From: Hydrogenimonas sp.
GTDB lineage: Bacteria; Campylobacterota; Campylobacteria; Campylobacterales; Hydrogenimonadaceae
Length of the DNA: 16,153 bases
Direction: 5' to 3'
Assembly (NCBI RefSeq): GCF_029933015.1
Contig: NZ_JAOZOZ010000022.1
Span: 1 to 16,153, forward strand
Both the position numbers and the translations under genes were made by a program. This document shows, piece after piece, positions 5,472 through 11,652 of this stretch (positions are counted from its first letter, which is position 1; each line of letters starts with the position of its first letter). The notes below the pieces were generated by a model, which was not told where the DNA came from, ran no database searches, and was given only the letters and a program-made list of their open reading frames with translations.

Positions 5472-6527
5472 ATGGCCGACGATTTAGAAAAAACCGAAGA
5501 ACCGACCCCGAAGAAGATCGAGGATGCCAAGAAAGAGGGGAATGTCCCCAAAAGCATGGACACTTCGGGATTTGTCACCCTGCTTGTGGCGGTGGTCGCC
5601 TTCGTGGCGCTCACGGGGTGGATCGTCGATCGGCTGGAGACCCTTTATCGTTACTACATCGATTACGTGGGAGTTGAGCTGACGCCGAGGCTTCTGGTGG
5701 AGATCACGACCTATACGGTCATCCAGATATTCATCATGGTGCTGCCTCTGGCACTGCCGGTGGCGCTGGCGGGAATGCTGGGGGCCTGGGCGCAGTTCGG
5801 ATTCATCTTTACGACCAAACCGCTCGTGCCCGATCTGACGAAGATCGACCCGATCAAAGGGGCCAAAAACCTCTTTTCCTTGAAAAAGCTGATCGAAGGA
5901 TTCAAAATCACCGTCAAGGTGGGTGCCGTATTCGCCGTGGCTTTCAGCGTCTTTCTGGGGTTTATCGAGGAGCTCGTTTCCGTCTCCCACGCTCCCTTGC
6001 TTCACCAGATCCAGTGGCTTGCCGACAGGGCCGTCATCCTGGCGGCGGTGATGCTCGTCCTGCTGATGGTGCTGGCGCTGGTGGATCTGCTTTTCGTGCG
6101 CTACAACTACTTCAAGGGGCTTCGGATGTCCAAACAGGAGATCAAGGACGAGATGAAGCAGATGGAGGGAAACCCGGAGATCAAGGCCAAAATCAGGCAG
6201 ATCCAGATGGAGATGGCCCGCCGAAGAATGCTCGCCGAAGTCCCCAACGCCGATGTCGTCATCACCAACCCGACCCATTTCGCCGTGGCGCTTCAGTACA
6301 AAGAGGGTGAGAGCAAAGCCCCCAAAGTCGTGGCCAAAGGGGCCGATCTGATCGCGCTGAAAATCAAGGAGATCGCCCGGGAGCACCATATACAGATCGT
6401 AGAAAATCCGCCTCTGGCCAGAGAACTCTACAAAAACGTCGAGATCGACCAGGAGATTCCCGAGCAGTTCTACCAGGCGGTGGCGGAAGTGTTGGCATTC
6501 GTTTACAGATCCAAAAGCGCCCTGTGA
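5472..6527 (+). CDS. flhB: Flagellar type III export apparatus protein FlhB
   Basis: FlhB is the export-gate protein that switches the flagellar secretion system from rod/hook to filament substrates. The 351 residues show the typical N-terminus (MADDLEKTEEPTPKKIEDAK, then KEGNVPKS), four hydrophobic segments (about 33-52, 81-111, 148-168, 187-209), the linker KQEIKDEMKQMEGNPEIKAKI (221-241), and the cytoplasmic domain with the self-cleaving NPTH motif at 266-269. The end (ENPPLARELYKNVEIDQEIP, 311-330) is also typical. It is an isolated flagellar gene among metabolic genes, as usual in this phylum. The start is fixed by the family N-terminus, yet no Shine-Dalgarno precedes it; the upstream bases are heptad repeat. 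No sigma-54 or sigma-28 promoter is evident. Confidence 0.96.
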   Translation: MADDLEKTEEPTPKKIEDAKKEGNVPKSMDTSGFVTLLVAVVAFVALTGWIVDRLETLYRYYIDYVGVELTPRLLVEITTYTVIQIFIMVLPLALPVALAGMLGAWAQFGFIFTTKPLVPDLTKIDPIKGAKNLFSLKKLIEGFKITVKVGAVFAVAFSVFLGFIEELVSVSHAPLLHQIQWLADRAVILAAVMLVLLMVLALVDLLFVRYNYFKGLRMSKQEIKDEMKQMEGNPEIKAKIRQIQMEMARRRMLAEVPNADVVITNPTHFAVALQYKEGESKAPKVVAKGADLIALKIKEIAREHHIQIVENPPLARELYKNVEIDQEIPEQFYQAVAEVLAFVYRSKSAL

Positions 6528-6531
6528 GAAG

Positions 6532-6551
6532 AGTTTGGATAAAATCGCGCC
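6532..6551 (+). promoter_or_regulatory. Promoter immediately before the DHH phosphoesterase gene (leaderless arrangement)
   Basis: A -10-like TAAAAT (6540-6545) ends only six bases before the ATG at 6552, so the predicted start of transcription is at or next to the A of the ATG. The block AGTTTGGATAAAATCGCGCC matches the block upstream of thrB (10391-10410) at 16 of 20 positions, supporting a real promoter type. No Shine-Dalgarno lies at a usable distance. Confidence 0.5.
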
Positions 6552-7502
6552 ATGGAATATCAGCAAGCCAAACAGATGATCGAAGAGGCCCGTCACATTA
6601 CGGTGATCGGGCATCTCAATCCCGATGCCGATGCCCTGGGAACCGCCCTGGGACTCTGGTGGATATTCAAAGGTCTTAAAAAGCGTACCGATGCGGTTTT
6701 TATGACCCGGCCCCTTCCCCAGGTCCTCTCTTTTCTGCCGGGATACGGAAAGATCAGGCATGCCGTGCACCCTAGAAGCGATCTGATCGTCAGTGTCGAC
6801 TGCGGCAGTTTCGACAGGCTGGGTATTAAACGCCCCAAAAACGCGCCTTTGGTCAACATCGACCATCACAAGAGCAATACCGCCTACGGGGATATCAATC
6901 TGATCGAGTCCGATTATGTCTGTGCCGCCGAGGTCGCTTTCAGGCTGAGTGTGACGGCCGGATGGGAGATACCCAGACACAGTGCCGTCAACTTCTATAC
7001 GGCGCTTTTGAGCGATACGGGATTTTTCGGGTACGAAGGGGTGAACGAACGGGTCTTCGATTTCGCCAAAGCCCTGCTGAGGCTGGGGGCTTCGGCGGAG
7101 TGGACGGCCCGGATGCTGCGGGAGTATCAGCCGCTTTGCAAAATGCGGCTGCTTCCTATGGTACTGGAGACCCTGACACTCTATCTCGACGGCAGAGTGG
7201 CGGGGCTGCACGTCACCCGGCAAATGCTGGAGAAGACGGGTGCCACCGTCAGTGAAACGGAGGATTTCGTCAATTACGCCCGCTCCCTGGCGACGGTGGA
7301 GATCGGCTTCCTGATCCGTGAGGAGGAGGATGGCGGACTCAAGGTGTCGCTGCGCTCCAAAACCGAAGCGGATGTGAGCCGTATCGCCGTCGCCTTCGGA
7401 GGCGGCGGACACAAGCACGCCGCGGGATTTACGATGTACGGTGTGGAACATGATGTGCTTGTCGAAAAAGTACTGAAAAAGATCGAGGAGTTGAATGGAT
7501 GA
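6552..7502 (+). CDS. DHH-family phosphoesterase (NrnA-like oligoribonuclease / pAp phosphatase)
   Basis: This 316-residue cytoplasmic protein belongs to the DHH/DHHA1 phosphoesterases, which bind two Mn ions. NrnA members degrade nanoRNAs and dephosphorylate 3'-phosphoadenosine 5'-phosphate. Metal motifs are HLNPDADALGTALGL (21-35), SVDCG (81-85), the DHH signature NIDHHKSNTAYGD (102-114) and LLSDTGFFGYEG (152-163). The DHHA1 domain ends with GGGGHKHAAGF (283-293). Length and layout fit NrnA rather than the larger RecJ. It starts 24 bases after flhB at a probable promoter and ends in an ATGA overlap with the M23 gene. The exact substrate cannot be told from sequence. Confidence 0.92.
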   Translation: MEYQQAKQMIEEARHITVIGHLNPDADALGTALGLWWIFKGLKKRTDAVFMTRPLPQVLSFLPGYGKIRHAVHPRSDLIVSVDCGSFDRLGIKRPKNAPLVNIDHHKSNTAYGDINLIESDYVCAAEVAFRLSVTAGWEIPRHSAVNFYTALLSDTGFFGYEGVNERVFDFAKALLRLGASAEWTARMLREYQPLCKMRLLPMVLETLTLYLDGRVAGLHVTRQMLEKTGATVSETEDFVNYARSLATVEIGFLIREEEDGGLKVSLRSKTEADVSRIAVAFGGGGHKHAAGFTMYGVEHDVLVEKVLKKIEELNG

Positions 7503-8875
7503 GACGTAAAAAGAGTAATCTGGGTGTGACACTGCTGCTGGCCGTTTTTATCGCCATCATCGCAGGAGCGGTCTATTTCGCCAATTCGCCGATGTTCGAG
7601 AGAAACGCGCCGAAAATCGAGGTGGCGGATGCGCTGTATTGGAATCTGAAAAAGCCGATTTCAGTCAAACTGGTGGACGATACCGGCATACGAAGCTACC
7701 GCGTGACGCTGAACGACGGCAAAAACAGTTTCGTCGTGGCCGAAGAGAAACTGGAGACGCCCCGGCAGGAGGTCGATATCGCCGTGACTCTGCCGCGTGC
7801 GGGATGGAACCGCAGGACGACGTCGGCGACGATGGTCGTCGAGACCTCCGATATCAGCAACTGGAACATGCTAAAAGGCAACAGCGCTTCCAAAAAGGTG
7901 GCCATCACGATCGATGCGGTCCGACCCTCTGCTTTTGTCGTGGCCAACTCCTACAAGATCACCCAGGGAGGTAGCGCCCTGGTCGTCTTCAGCGCCACCG
8001 ACGCCAACCTCAAGGATGTCGCCATCCATACCAGTTTCGGCAAGGTGTTCAAACCCGAGCCCTTCTACAAGGAGGGCTACTACGCGGCACTGATCGCATG
8101 GCCCGTGACCGAGAAGAACTTCAGGGCCTGGGTCGAGGCCACCGACCTGGCGGAGAACGTCACCAAGGCGCATATACCGCTCTATATCGAAAGATACCGC
8201 TACCGCCGCTCCAACATCAAGCTCAAGGACCGTTTCCTCGAAGGTAAGATCGCCGATCTCGCCACCCAGTTCGACGAGACGGCCAATGTCTCCGACCCTC
8301 TGGAGCGCTTCAGGATCATCAACGAGGATATCCGCAGGAAGAACGAGGATCTCATCCACAAACTCAGTTCGAAAGTCTCGGACCGGCTGATCCGCCGCTG
8401 GAGCGTCAGGCCCTTCTATCCTCTGAAGAACGGCAAAAAGGTCGCGAGTTTCGGGGATCACCGCTTCTACTACTATAACGGAAGAAAGGTGAGCGAATCC
8501 TACCATCTGGGTCTCGATCTGGCCAGCGTCAAGATGGCCGACATCCGGGCGTCGAATCCGGGTCGCGTGGTCTACGCCGGCTACAACGGCATCTACGGCA
8601 ACATGCCGCTGATCGACCACGGCCTCGGGCTCTATACGCTTTATGGCCACTGTTCGACGCTCTATGTGACCGAAGGGGATGTGGTGGGCAAAAAAGATGT
8701 GATCGCCAAAACCGGAAAAACGGGGCTGGCGCTGGGGGATCATCTCCACTTCGGTGTCGTCGTACAGGGTATCGAAGTGCGTCCTGTCGAGTGGATGGAT
8801 TCGCACTGGATCAAAGACAATATCACGACCGTTTTCGATACGGCCAGAAAGATGATCGACCGTCGGACGAGATAG
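7499..8875 (+). CDS. Membrane-anchored M23 (LytM/lysostaphin-like) zinc metallopeptidase
   Basis: This 458-residue protein has one N-terminal membrane segment (about 8-28) after a basic start (MRRKKSN), placing the rest in the periplasm. Residues about 35-230 look like beta-rich Ig-like modules, 240-300 are probably helical, and 310-435 form the M23 domain. The zinc and catalytic set is complete: HLGLD (H336, D340), YGH (H384) and GDHLHFGV (H415, H417). M23 enzymes cut peptidoglycan stem peptides; relatives in Helicobacter and Campylobacter (Csd/Pgp proteins) shape cell curvature, but I cannot assign which type this is. The ATG overlaps the DHH stop (ATGA) and has GAGGAG 8 bases upstream. From memory, C. 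jejuni also has an M23 gene next to lpxC. Confidence 0.93.
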   Translation: MRRKKSNLGVTLLLAVFIAIIAGAVYFANSPMFERNAPKIEVADALYWNLKKPISVKLVDDTGIRSYRVTLNDGKNSFVVAEEKLETPRQEVDIAVTLPRAGWNRRTTSATMVVETSDISNWNMLKGNSASKKVAITIDAVRPSAFVVANSYKITQGGSALVVFSATDANLKDVAIHTSFGKVFKPEPFYKEGYYAALIAWPVTEKNFRAWVEATDLAENVTKAHIPLYIERYRYRRSNIKLKDRFLEGKIADLATQFDETANVSDPLERFRIINEDIRRKNEDLIHKLSSKVSDRLIRRWSVRPFYPLKNGKKVASFGDHRFYYYNGRKVSESYHLGLDLASVKMADIRASNPGRVVYAGYNGIYGNMPLIDHGLGLYTLYGHCSTLYVTEGDVVGKKDVIAKTGKTGLALGDHLHFGVVVQGIEVRPVEWMDSHWIKDNITTVFDTARKMIDRRTR

Positions 8876-8885
8876 AGGGTTTGTA

Positions 8886-8895
8886 AATACGTATT
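8886..8895. other. 10-base perfect palindrome AATACGTATT upstream of the lpxC promoter
   Basis: AATACGTATT lies 11 bases past the M23 stop, about 40 bases upstream of the lpxC -10 element. The position would suit an activator or repressor site, but a single palindrome of this length can occur by chance. Confidence 0.25.
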
Positions 8896-8924
8896 AATGT
8901 AGCTTTCAGGTTTCAGCGGCTTTA

Positions 8925-8933
8925 TGGTATGAT
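8925..8933 (+). promoter_or_regulatory. Extended -10 promoter for lpxC
   Basis: TGGTATGAT, with the -10 hexamer TATGAT at 8928-8933, is an extended -10 element. No clear -35 is visible. The predicted start near 8940 leaves a leader of about 90 bases before lpxC, unusually long for this window. Confidence 0.55.
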
Positions 8934-8983
8934 AGTAGGATTTGGAGAGCATTCGGAACAGTTTTTTGCAAGCTGAAACGTGT

Positions 8984-9004
8984 CTCGACACCGGTCCTGT
9001 CGAG
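8984..9004 (+). other. 7-bp hairpin in the lpxC leader
   Basis: CTCGACA (8984-8990) pairs with TGTCGAG (8998-9004) around a CCGGTCC loop, between the promoter and the ribosome site of lpxC (AGGA, 9020-9023). No T-run follows, so it is a leader structure rather than a terminator. Confidence 0.45.
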
Positions 9005-9030
9005 GCGATGGACCAAGTTAGGAAAAGATT

Positions 9031-9918
9031 ATGATTAAACAGAGAACGATAGCCAAACCGGTCAAGAGTGTCGGTATAGGACTGCACAAGGGCAAACCCG
9101 TCCATCTGCGGCTCGAGCCGCTCGAGGCGAACAGCGGCATCGTCTTTTACAGAAAAGATGCCGGTGTCTCGATACCTCTCTCGCCCGAATATGTCGTCGA
9201 TACGCAGATGGCTACCGTCATCGGCAAAGATGGTGTCAACATCTCGACGATCGAACATTTTCTCTCCGCTCTCTATGCCTACGGTATCGACAATATGCGG
9301 GTCGTGCTCGACGACGGTGAAATGCCGATCATGGACGGCAGCGCCGCGAGTTTCTGCATGATGCTGGACGAAGCGGGCATACGGGAACAGAATGCCGGCA
9401 AGAGGATCCTGCGCATCAGGAAAGAGGTCAGGGTCCAAAGCGGCGAGAAATATGTGGCCCTCAAACCTTCGGAGACGGCGAGTTTCGCTTTCAGAATCCG
9501 TTTCGACCATCCCGTCATCGCGGAGCAGCATAGAGATTTCGTTTTCAGCAAGAGCGGATTCATCCGCGACATCGCAAGGGCCAGAACGTTCGGCTTCCTC
9601 AAAGAGGTGCAGTACCTCCGCAGCAAGAACCTGGCGCTGGGGGGAAGTCTCGAAAACGCGATCGTGCTGGACGACACGAAGGTTCTCAATCCCGAGGGGC
9701 TCCGTTTCGAGGACGAGTTCGTTCGCCACAAGATACTCGACGCGATGGGAGATATGAAGCTTCTGGGAGGTCCGATCCTCGGCCGATACGAAGCTTTCGC
9801 CGGAAGCCACGACCTGAACCACAAGCTGACGCTGGCGCTGCTCGCCGATCCGAGCGCCTACGAAGTGGTGACTCTGCAGGTCAAAGAGAGCGTCGCTTTT
9901 GCAAGAAGCTTCGCATAG
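9031..9918 (+). CDS. lpxC: UDP-3-O-acyl-N-acetylglucosamine deacetylase LpxC
   Basis: LpxC is the zinc enzyme that commits UDP-acyl-GlcNAc to lipid A synthesis. The 295 residues match the family. The N-terminus QRTIAKPVKSVGIGLHKG (4-21) is typical. TIEHFLSALY contains the catalytic Glu 75 and zinc ligand His 76. VRHKILDAMGDM supplies His 233 and Asp 237, and GSHDLNHKL supplies the catalytic-type His 260. EMPIMDGSAASF (97-108) is also conserved. The ATG is preceded by AGGA with 7 bases of spacing. The last 20 bases overlap the next gene in another frame. Lipid A synthesis confirms a Gram-negative host. Confidence 0.97.
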   Translation: MIKQRTIAKPVKSVGIGLHKGKPVHLRLEPLEANSGIVFYRKDAGVSIPLSPEYVVDTQMATVIGKDGVNISTIEHFLSALYAYGIDNMRVVLDDGEMPIMDGSAASFCMMLDEAGIREQNAGKRILRIRKEVRVQSGEKYVALKPSETASFAFRIRFDHPVIAEQHRDFVFSKSGFIRDIARARTFGFLKEVQYLRSKNLALGGSLENAIVLDDTKVLNPEGLRFEDEFVRHKILDAMGDMKLLGGPILGRYEAFAGSHDLNHKLTLALLADPSAYEVVTLQVKESVAFARSFA

Positions 9919-10378
9919 TCCCAGACCCGCCGCCGAACTTCTCGTCGTCGGTGTCACCTCCCCGCTGCTTGTCGGCCTCTATGTAGATGGAGAACTTTTC
10001 GAAGAGTTCCGAAGCGAAAAGAAGACATCGGAAGCGCTTCCGGCGATCCTTCACGACGCGCGCTACAGATATGACCTCAGGGCTCTCTACTACGCCAGGG
10101 GGCCCGGCAGCTTCATGGCGATCAAAGTGACCTACGTCATGCTCAAAACCTTCTCGATCGCGCTTGAAATCCCTCTCTACGCTGCCGATGCTTTCGCCTT
10201 CAACGGAAACCGCCCCATCAAAGCGATCGGAACGAGCTGCTTCGTGAAAAAAGGGGACGAGATCCGTATCGAGCACGGATGCGGCGAAACCCGGGGCGGA
10301 TTCGAACTGCCCATGCGTCTGGAGAGGGCGCATTTCGGAGCGGAAAACGAACCTCTTTACATTCTGCCGGCCGTATAG
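9899..10378 (+). CDS. tsaB: Short TsaB-like protein (tRNA t6A synthesis partner)
   Basis: This 159-residue protein resembles the N-terminal half of TsaB, the TsaD-binding ASKHA-fold protein needed for the t6A37 tRNA modification. Support comes from ELLVVGVTSPLLVGLYVDGE (13-32) at the position of the first ASKHA strand pair, and YYARGPGSFMAIKV (64-77) matching the family GPGSFTGLR motif, followed by a conserved-looking helix and IPLYAADAFAF. It is shorter than the usual 220-230 residues, which I believe is normal in Campylobacterota, and the first motif lacks the usual Asp of DTS. In this frame TTG 9899 is the only start between the upstream stop (9869) and the domain, giving a 20-base overlap with lpxC and implying coupled translation. 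Without homology search the assignment stays probable. Confidence 0.72.
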   Translation: MQEASHSPRPAAELLVVGVTSPLLVGLYVDGELFEEFRSEKKTSEALPAILHDARYRYDLRALYYARGPGSFMAIKVTYVMLKTFSIALEIPLYAADAFAFNGNRPIKAIGTSCFVKKGDEIRIEHGCGETRGGFELPMRLERAHFGAENEPLYILPAV

Positions 10379-10390
10379 TCCTCTAAGCAA

Positions 10391-10424
10391 AGTTTGAATA
10401 AAATAGCCCAATTTTACAGAGGAG
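10391..10424 (+). promoter_or_regulatory. Promoter and strong ribosome-binding site for thrB
   Basis: AGTTTGAATAAAAT carries a -10-like TAAAAT at 10399-10404, giving a predicted start near 10411. AGAGGAG (10418-10424) then lies exactly 6 bases before TTG 10431, which decides the thrB start although it is not ATG. The -10 block closely resembles the one at 6532-6551. Confidence 0.55.
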
Positions 10425-10430
10425 ATCTCT

Positions 10431-11309
10431 TTGACAATCAGTGTGCCTGCAACCAGCGCCAATCTCGGACCCGGCTTCGATACACTCGGGCTCTCTTTGA
10501 ATCTGCGCAACAAGGTACACATCCAGCCCTCCTCCTTTTTCAGTGTCTCCATCAAAGGGGAAGGGGCCAACAACCCCCGCCTCAAAGGGAACAATCTCTT
10601 CATCAACATCTTCAACGATCACTACCGGCACCTGACGGGCAAACGGGGGGTTTTCCGCTTCCGTTTCTTCAACAAGATTCCGCTCTCCCGCGGTCTGGGA
10701 AGCTCGTCGGCCGTCATCGTCAGCGCCATCGCCTCGGCCTACAGCGCGGCCGGCGTCAATGTCACGAAGCGGAAACTCCTCAATCTGGCGCTCCATTACG
10801 AACACCATCCCGACAATATCACCCCCGCGGTCATGGGAGGGTTCAACGTGGCCGTCGTCGAGAACCGGAAGGTCTACAGTCAGAAAAAACGGATTCCGGG
10901 CTATCTCAAAGCGGTCGTCGTCATTCCGGACAAACCGATCTCCACGGCCCACTCCCGTACGACCCTTCCTAGAAGCTACCGGAAGGAGGATGCCATCTAC
11001 AATATCGGGCACTCCTCACTGCTGACCGCCTGCTTTTTCAACGAGTCCTGGGAGATGCTCCGCATCGCCGCGCGTGACCGTTTTCACCAGGCGACCCGTA
11101 TGAAAATGCTTCCCGAACTTTTCGAAGTGCAGAAGATCGCCATCGAGCACGGCGCCCTGATGAGCACACTCTCCGGGAGCGGCTCCACCTTCTTCAACAT
11201 GACCTACAAAGAGGATGCGGAAGCGCTTCTCGAGAAGTTCCGGAAACGTTTTCCGAACTTCCGGTGCATGGTCCTCGATTTCGACAACGAGGGTGTCATT
11301 TTCGGCTGA
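10431..11309 (+). CDS. thrB: Homoserine kinase ThrB
   Basis: ThrB is a GHMP-family kinase that phosphorylates L-homoserine with ATP, the penultimate step of threonine synthesis. The 292 residues begin directly with the family signature VPATSANLGPGFDTLGLSL (5-23). The ATP-binding GHMP motif is PLSRGLGSSSAV (84-95). EHHPDNITPAVMGG (124-137) and the C-terminal LSGSGST (247-253) are also typical. The start codon is TTG, supported by an excellent AGAGGAG 6 bases upstream and by the N-terminal motif. It sits between tsaB and ylxR as in Helicobacter and Campylobacter (from memory). No other threonine gene is nearby. Confidence 0.96.
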   Translation: MTISVPATSANLGPGFDTLGLSLNLRNKVHIQPSSFFSVSIKGEGANNPRLKGNNLFINIFNDHYRHLTGKRGVFRFRFFNKIPLSRGLGSSSAVIVSAIASAYSAAGVNVTKRKLLNLALHYEHHPDNITPAVMGGFNVAVVENRKVYSQKKRIPGYLKAVVVIPDKPISTAHSRTTLPRSYRKEDAIYNIGHSSLLTACFFNESWEMLRIAARDRFHQATRMKMLPELFEVQKIAIEHGALMSTLSGSGSTFFNMTYKEDAEALLEKFRKRFPNFRCMVLDFDNEGVIFG

Positions 11310-11352
11310 GAGAGGAAATGGGCCGATAAAAAGCTGCAAAAGAGAATTATTT

Positions 11353-11361
11353 TGGTATAAT
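11353..11361 (+). promoter_or_regulatory. Consensus extended -10 promoter just before ylxR
   Basis: TGGTATAAT is a perfect extended -10 element, with hexamer TATAAT at 11356-11361. The ylxR ATG (11371) begins only 9 bases later, so transcription from the A at 11368 would leave a 3-base leader. The same promoter would drive the whole ylxR-infB-rbfA-rimP group. Confidence 0.65.
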
Positions 11362-11370
11362 TGCACGATT

Positions 11371-11652
11371 ATGTCCGATCCGGTTAGAATGTGCATCCAT
11401 TGCCGCGGCCGCTTCATGCAGGCTCAGCTTATACGGCTCCAGTGTCAAAACAATCAGATACAACCATTTCAGGGGTACGGAAGAAGTTTCTACCTATGCC
11501 ACTCGTGTATCGATGACAAGAAGCTTGCCAGACGGCTCGCTAAGCAGTGTGGAAACAGAACATATCTGACGATCGATCTGGGCGAATATATCAGGGGGCT
11601 TCTGCCAGACGGCGGTCGCACCGAATTTAAGGAGATGATAGCGAATGGATAA
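11371..11652 (+). CDS. ylxR: YlxR-family (DUF448) RNA-binding protein
   Basis: YlxR is a small protein almost always encoded just upstream of infB; members bind nucleic acid and have been linked to RNase P and to regulation. The 93 residues contain RMCIHCRGRF (6-15), LIRL (20-23), GRSFYLCHSC (37-46) and the basic helix KKLARRLAKQC (50-60). The four cysteines 8, 11, 43 and 46 form two CxxC pairs, suggesting a metal-binding variant. An in-frame upstream start at 11215 lies inside thrB and would add 52 unrelated residues, so ATG 11371 is preferred. There is no Shine-Dalgarno, consistent with a leaderless message from the adjacent promoter. The stop overlaps the infB start by 8 bases. Confidence 0.88.
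   Translation: MSDPVRMCIHCRGRFMQAQLIRLQCQNNQIQPFQGYGRSFYLCHSCIDDKKLARRLAKQCGNRTYLTIDLGEYIRGLLPDGGRTEFKEMIANG

Noticed and set aside
5464..5473. Extended -10-like TGCTATCAT at the flhB start
   Set aside because: The hexamer overlaps the ATG, so transcription would begin inside the coding region and could not make full-length FlhB.
5484..7532. 682-residue minus-strand open frame opposite flhB and the DHH gene
   Set aside because: It is an antisense shadow caused by high G+C content. It crosses two well-supported genes on the other strand and shows only D/H/Q/R-rich sequence.
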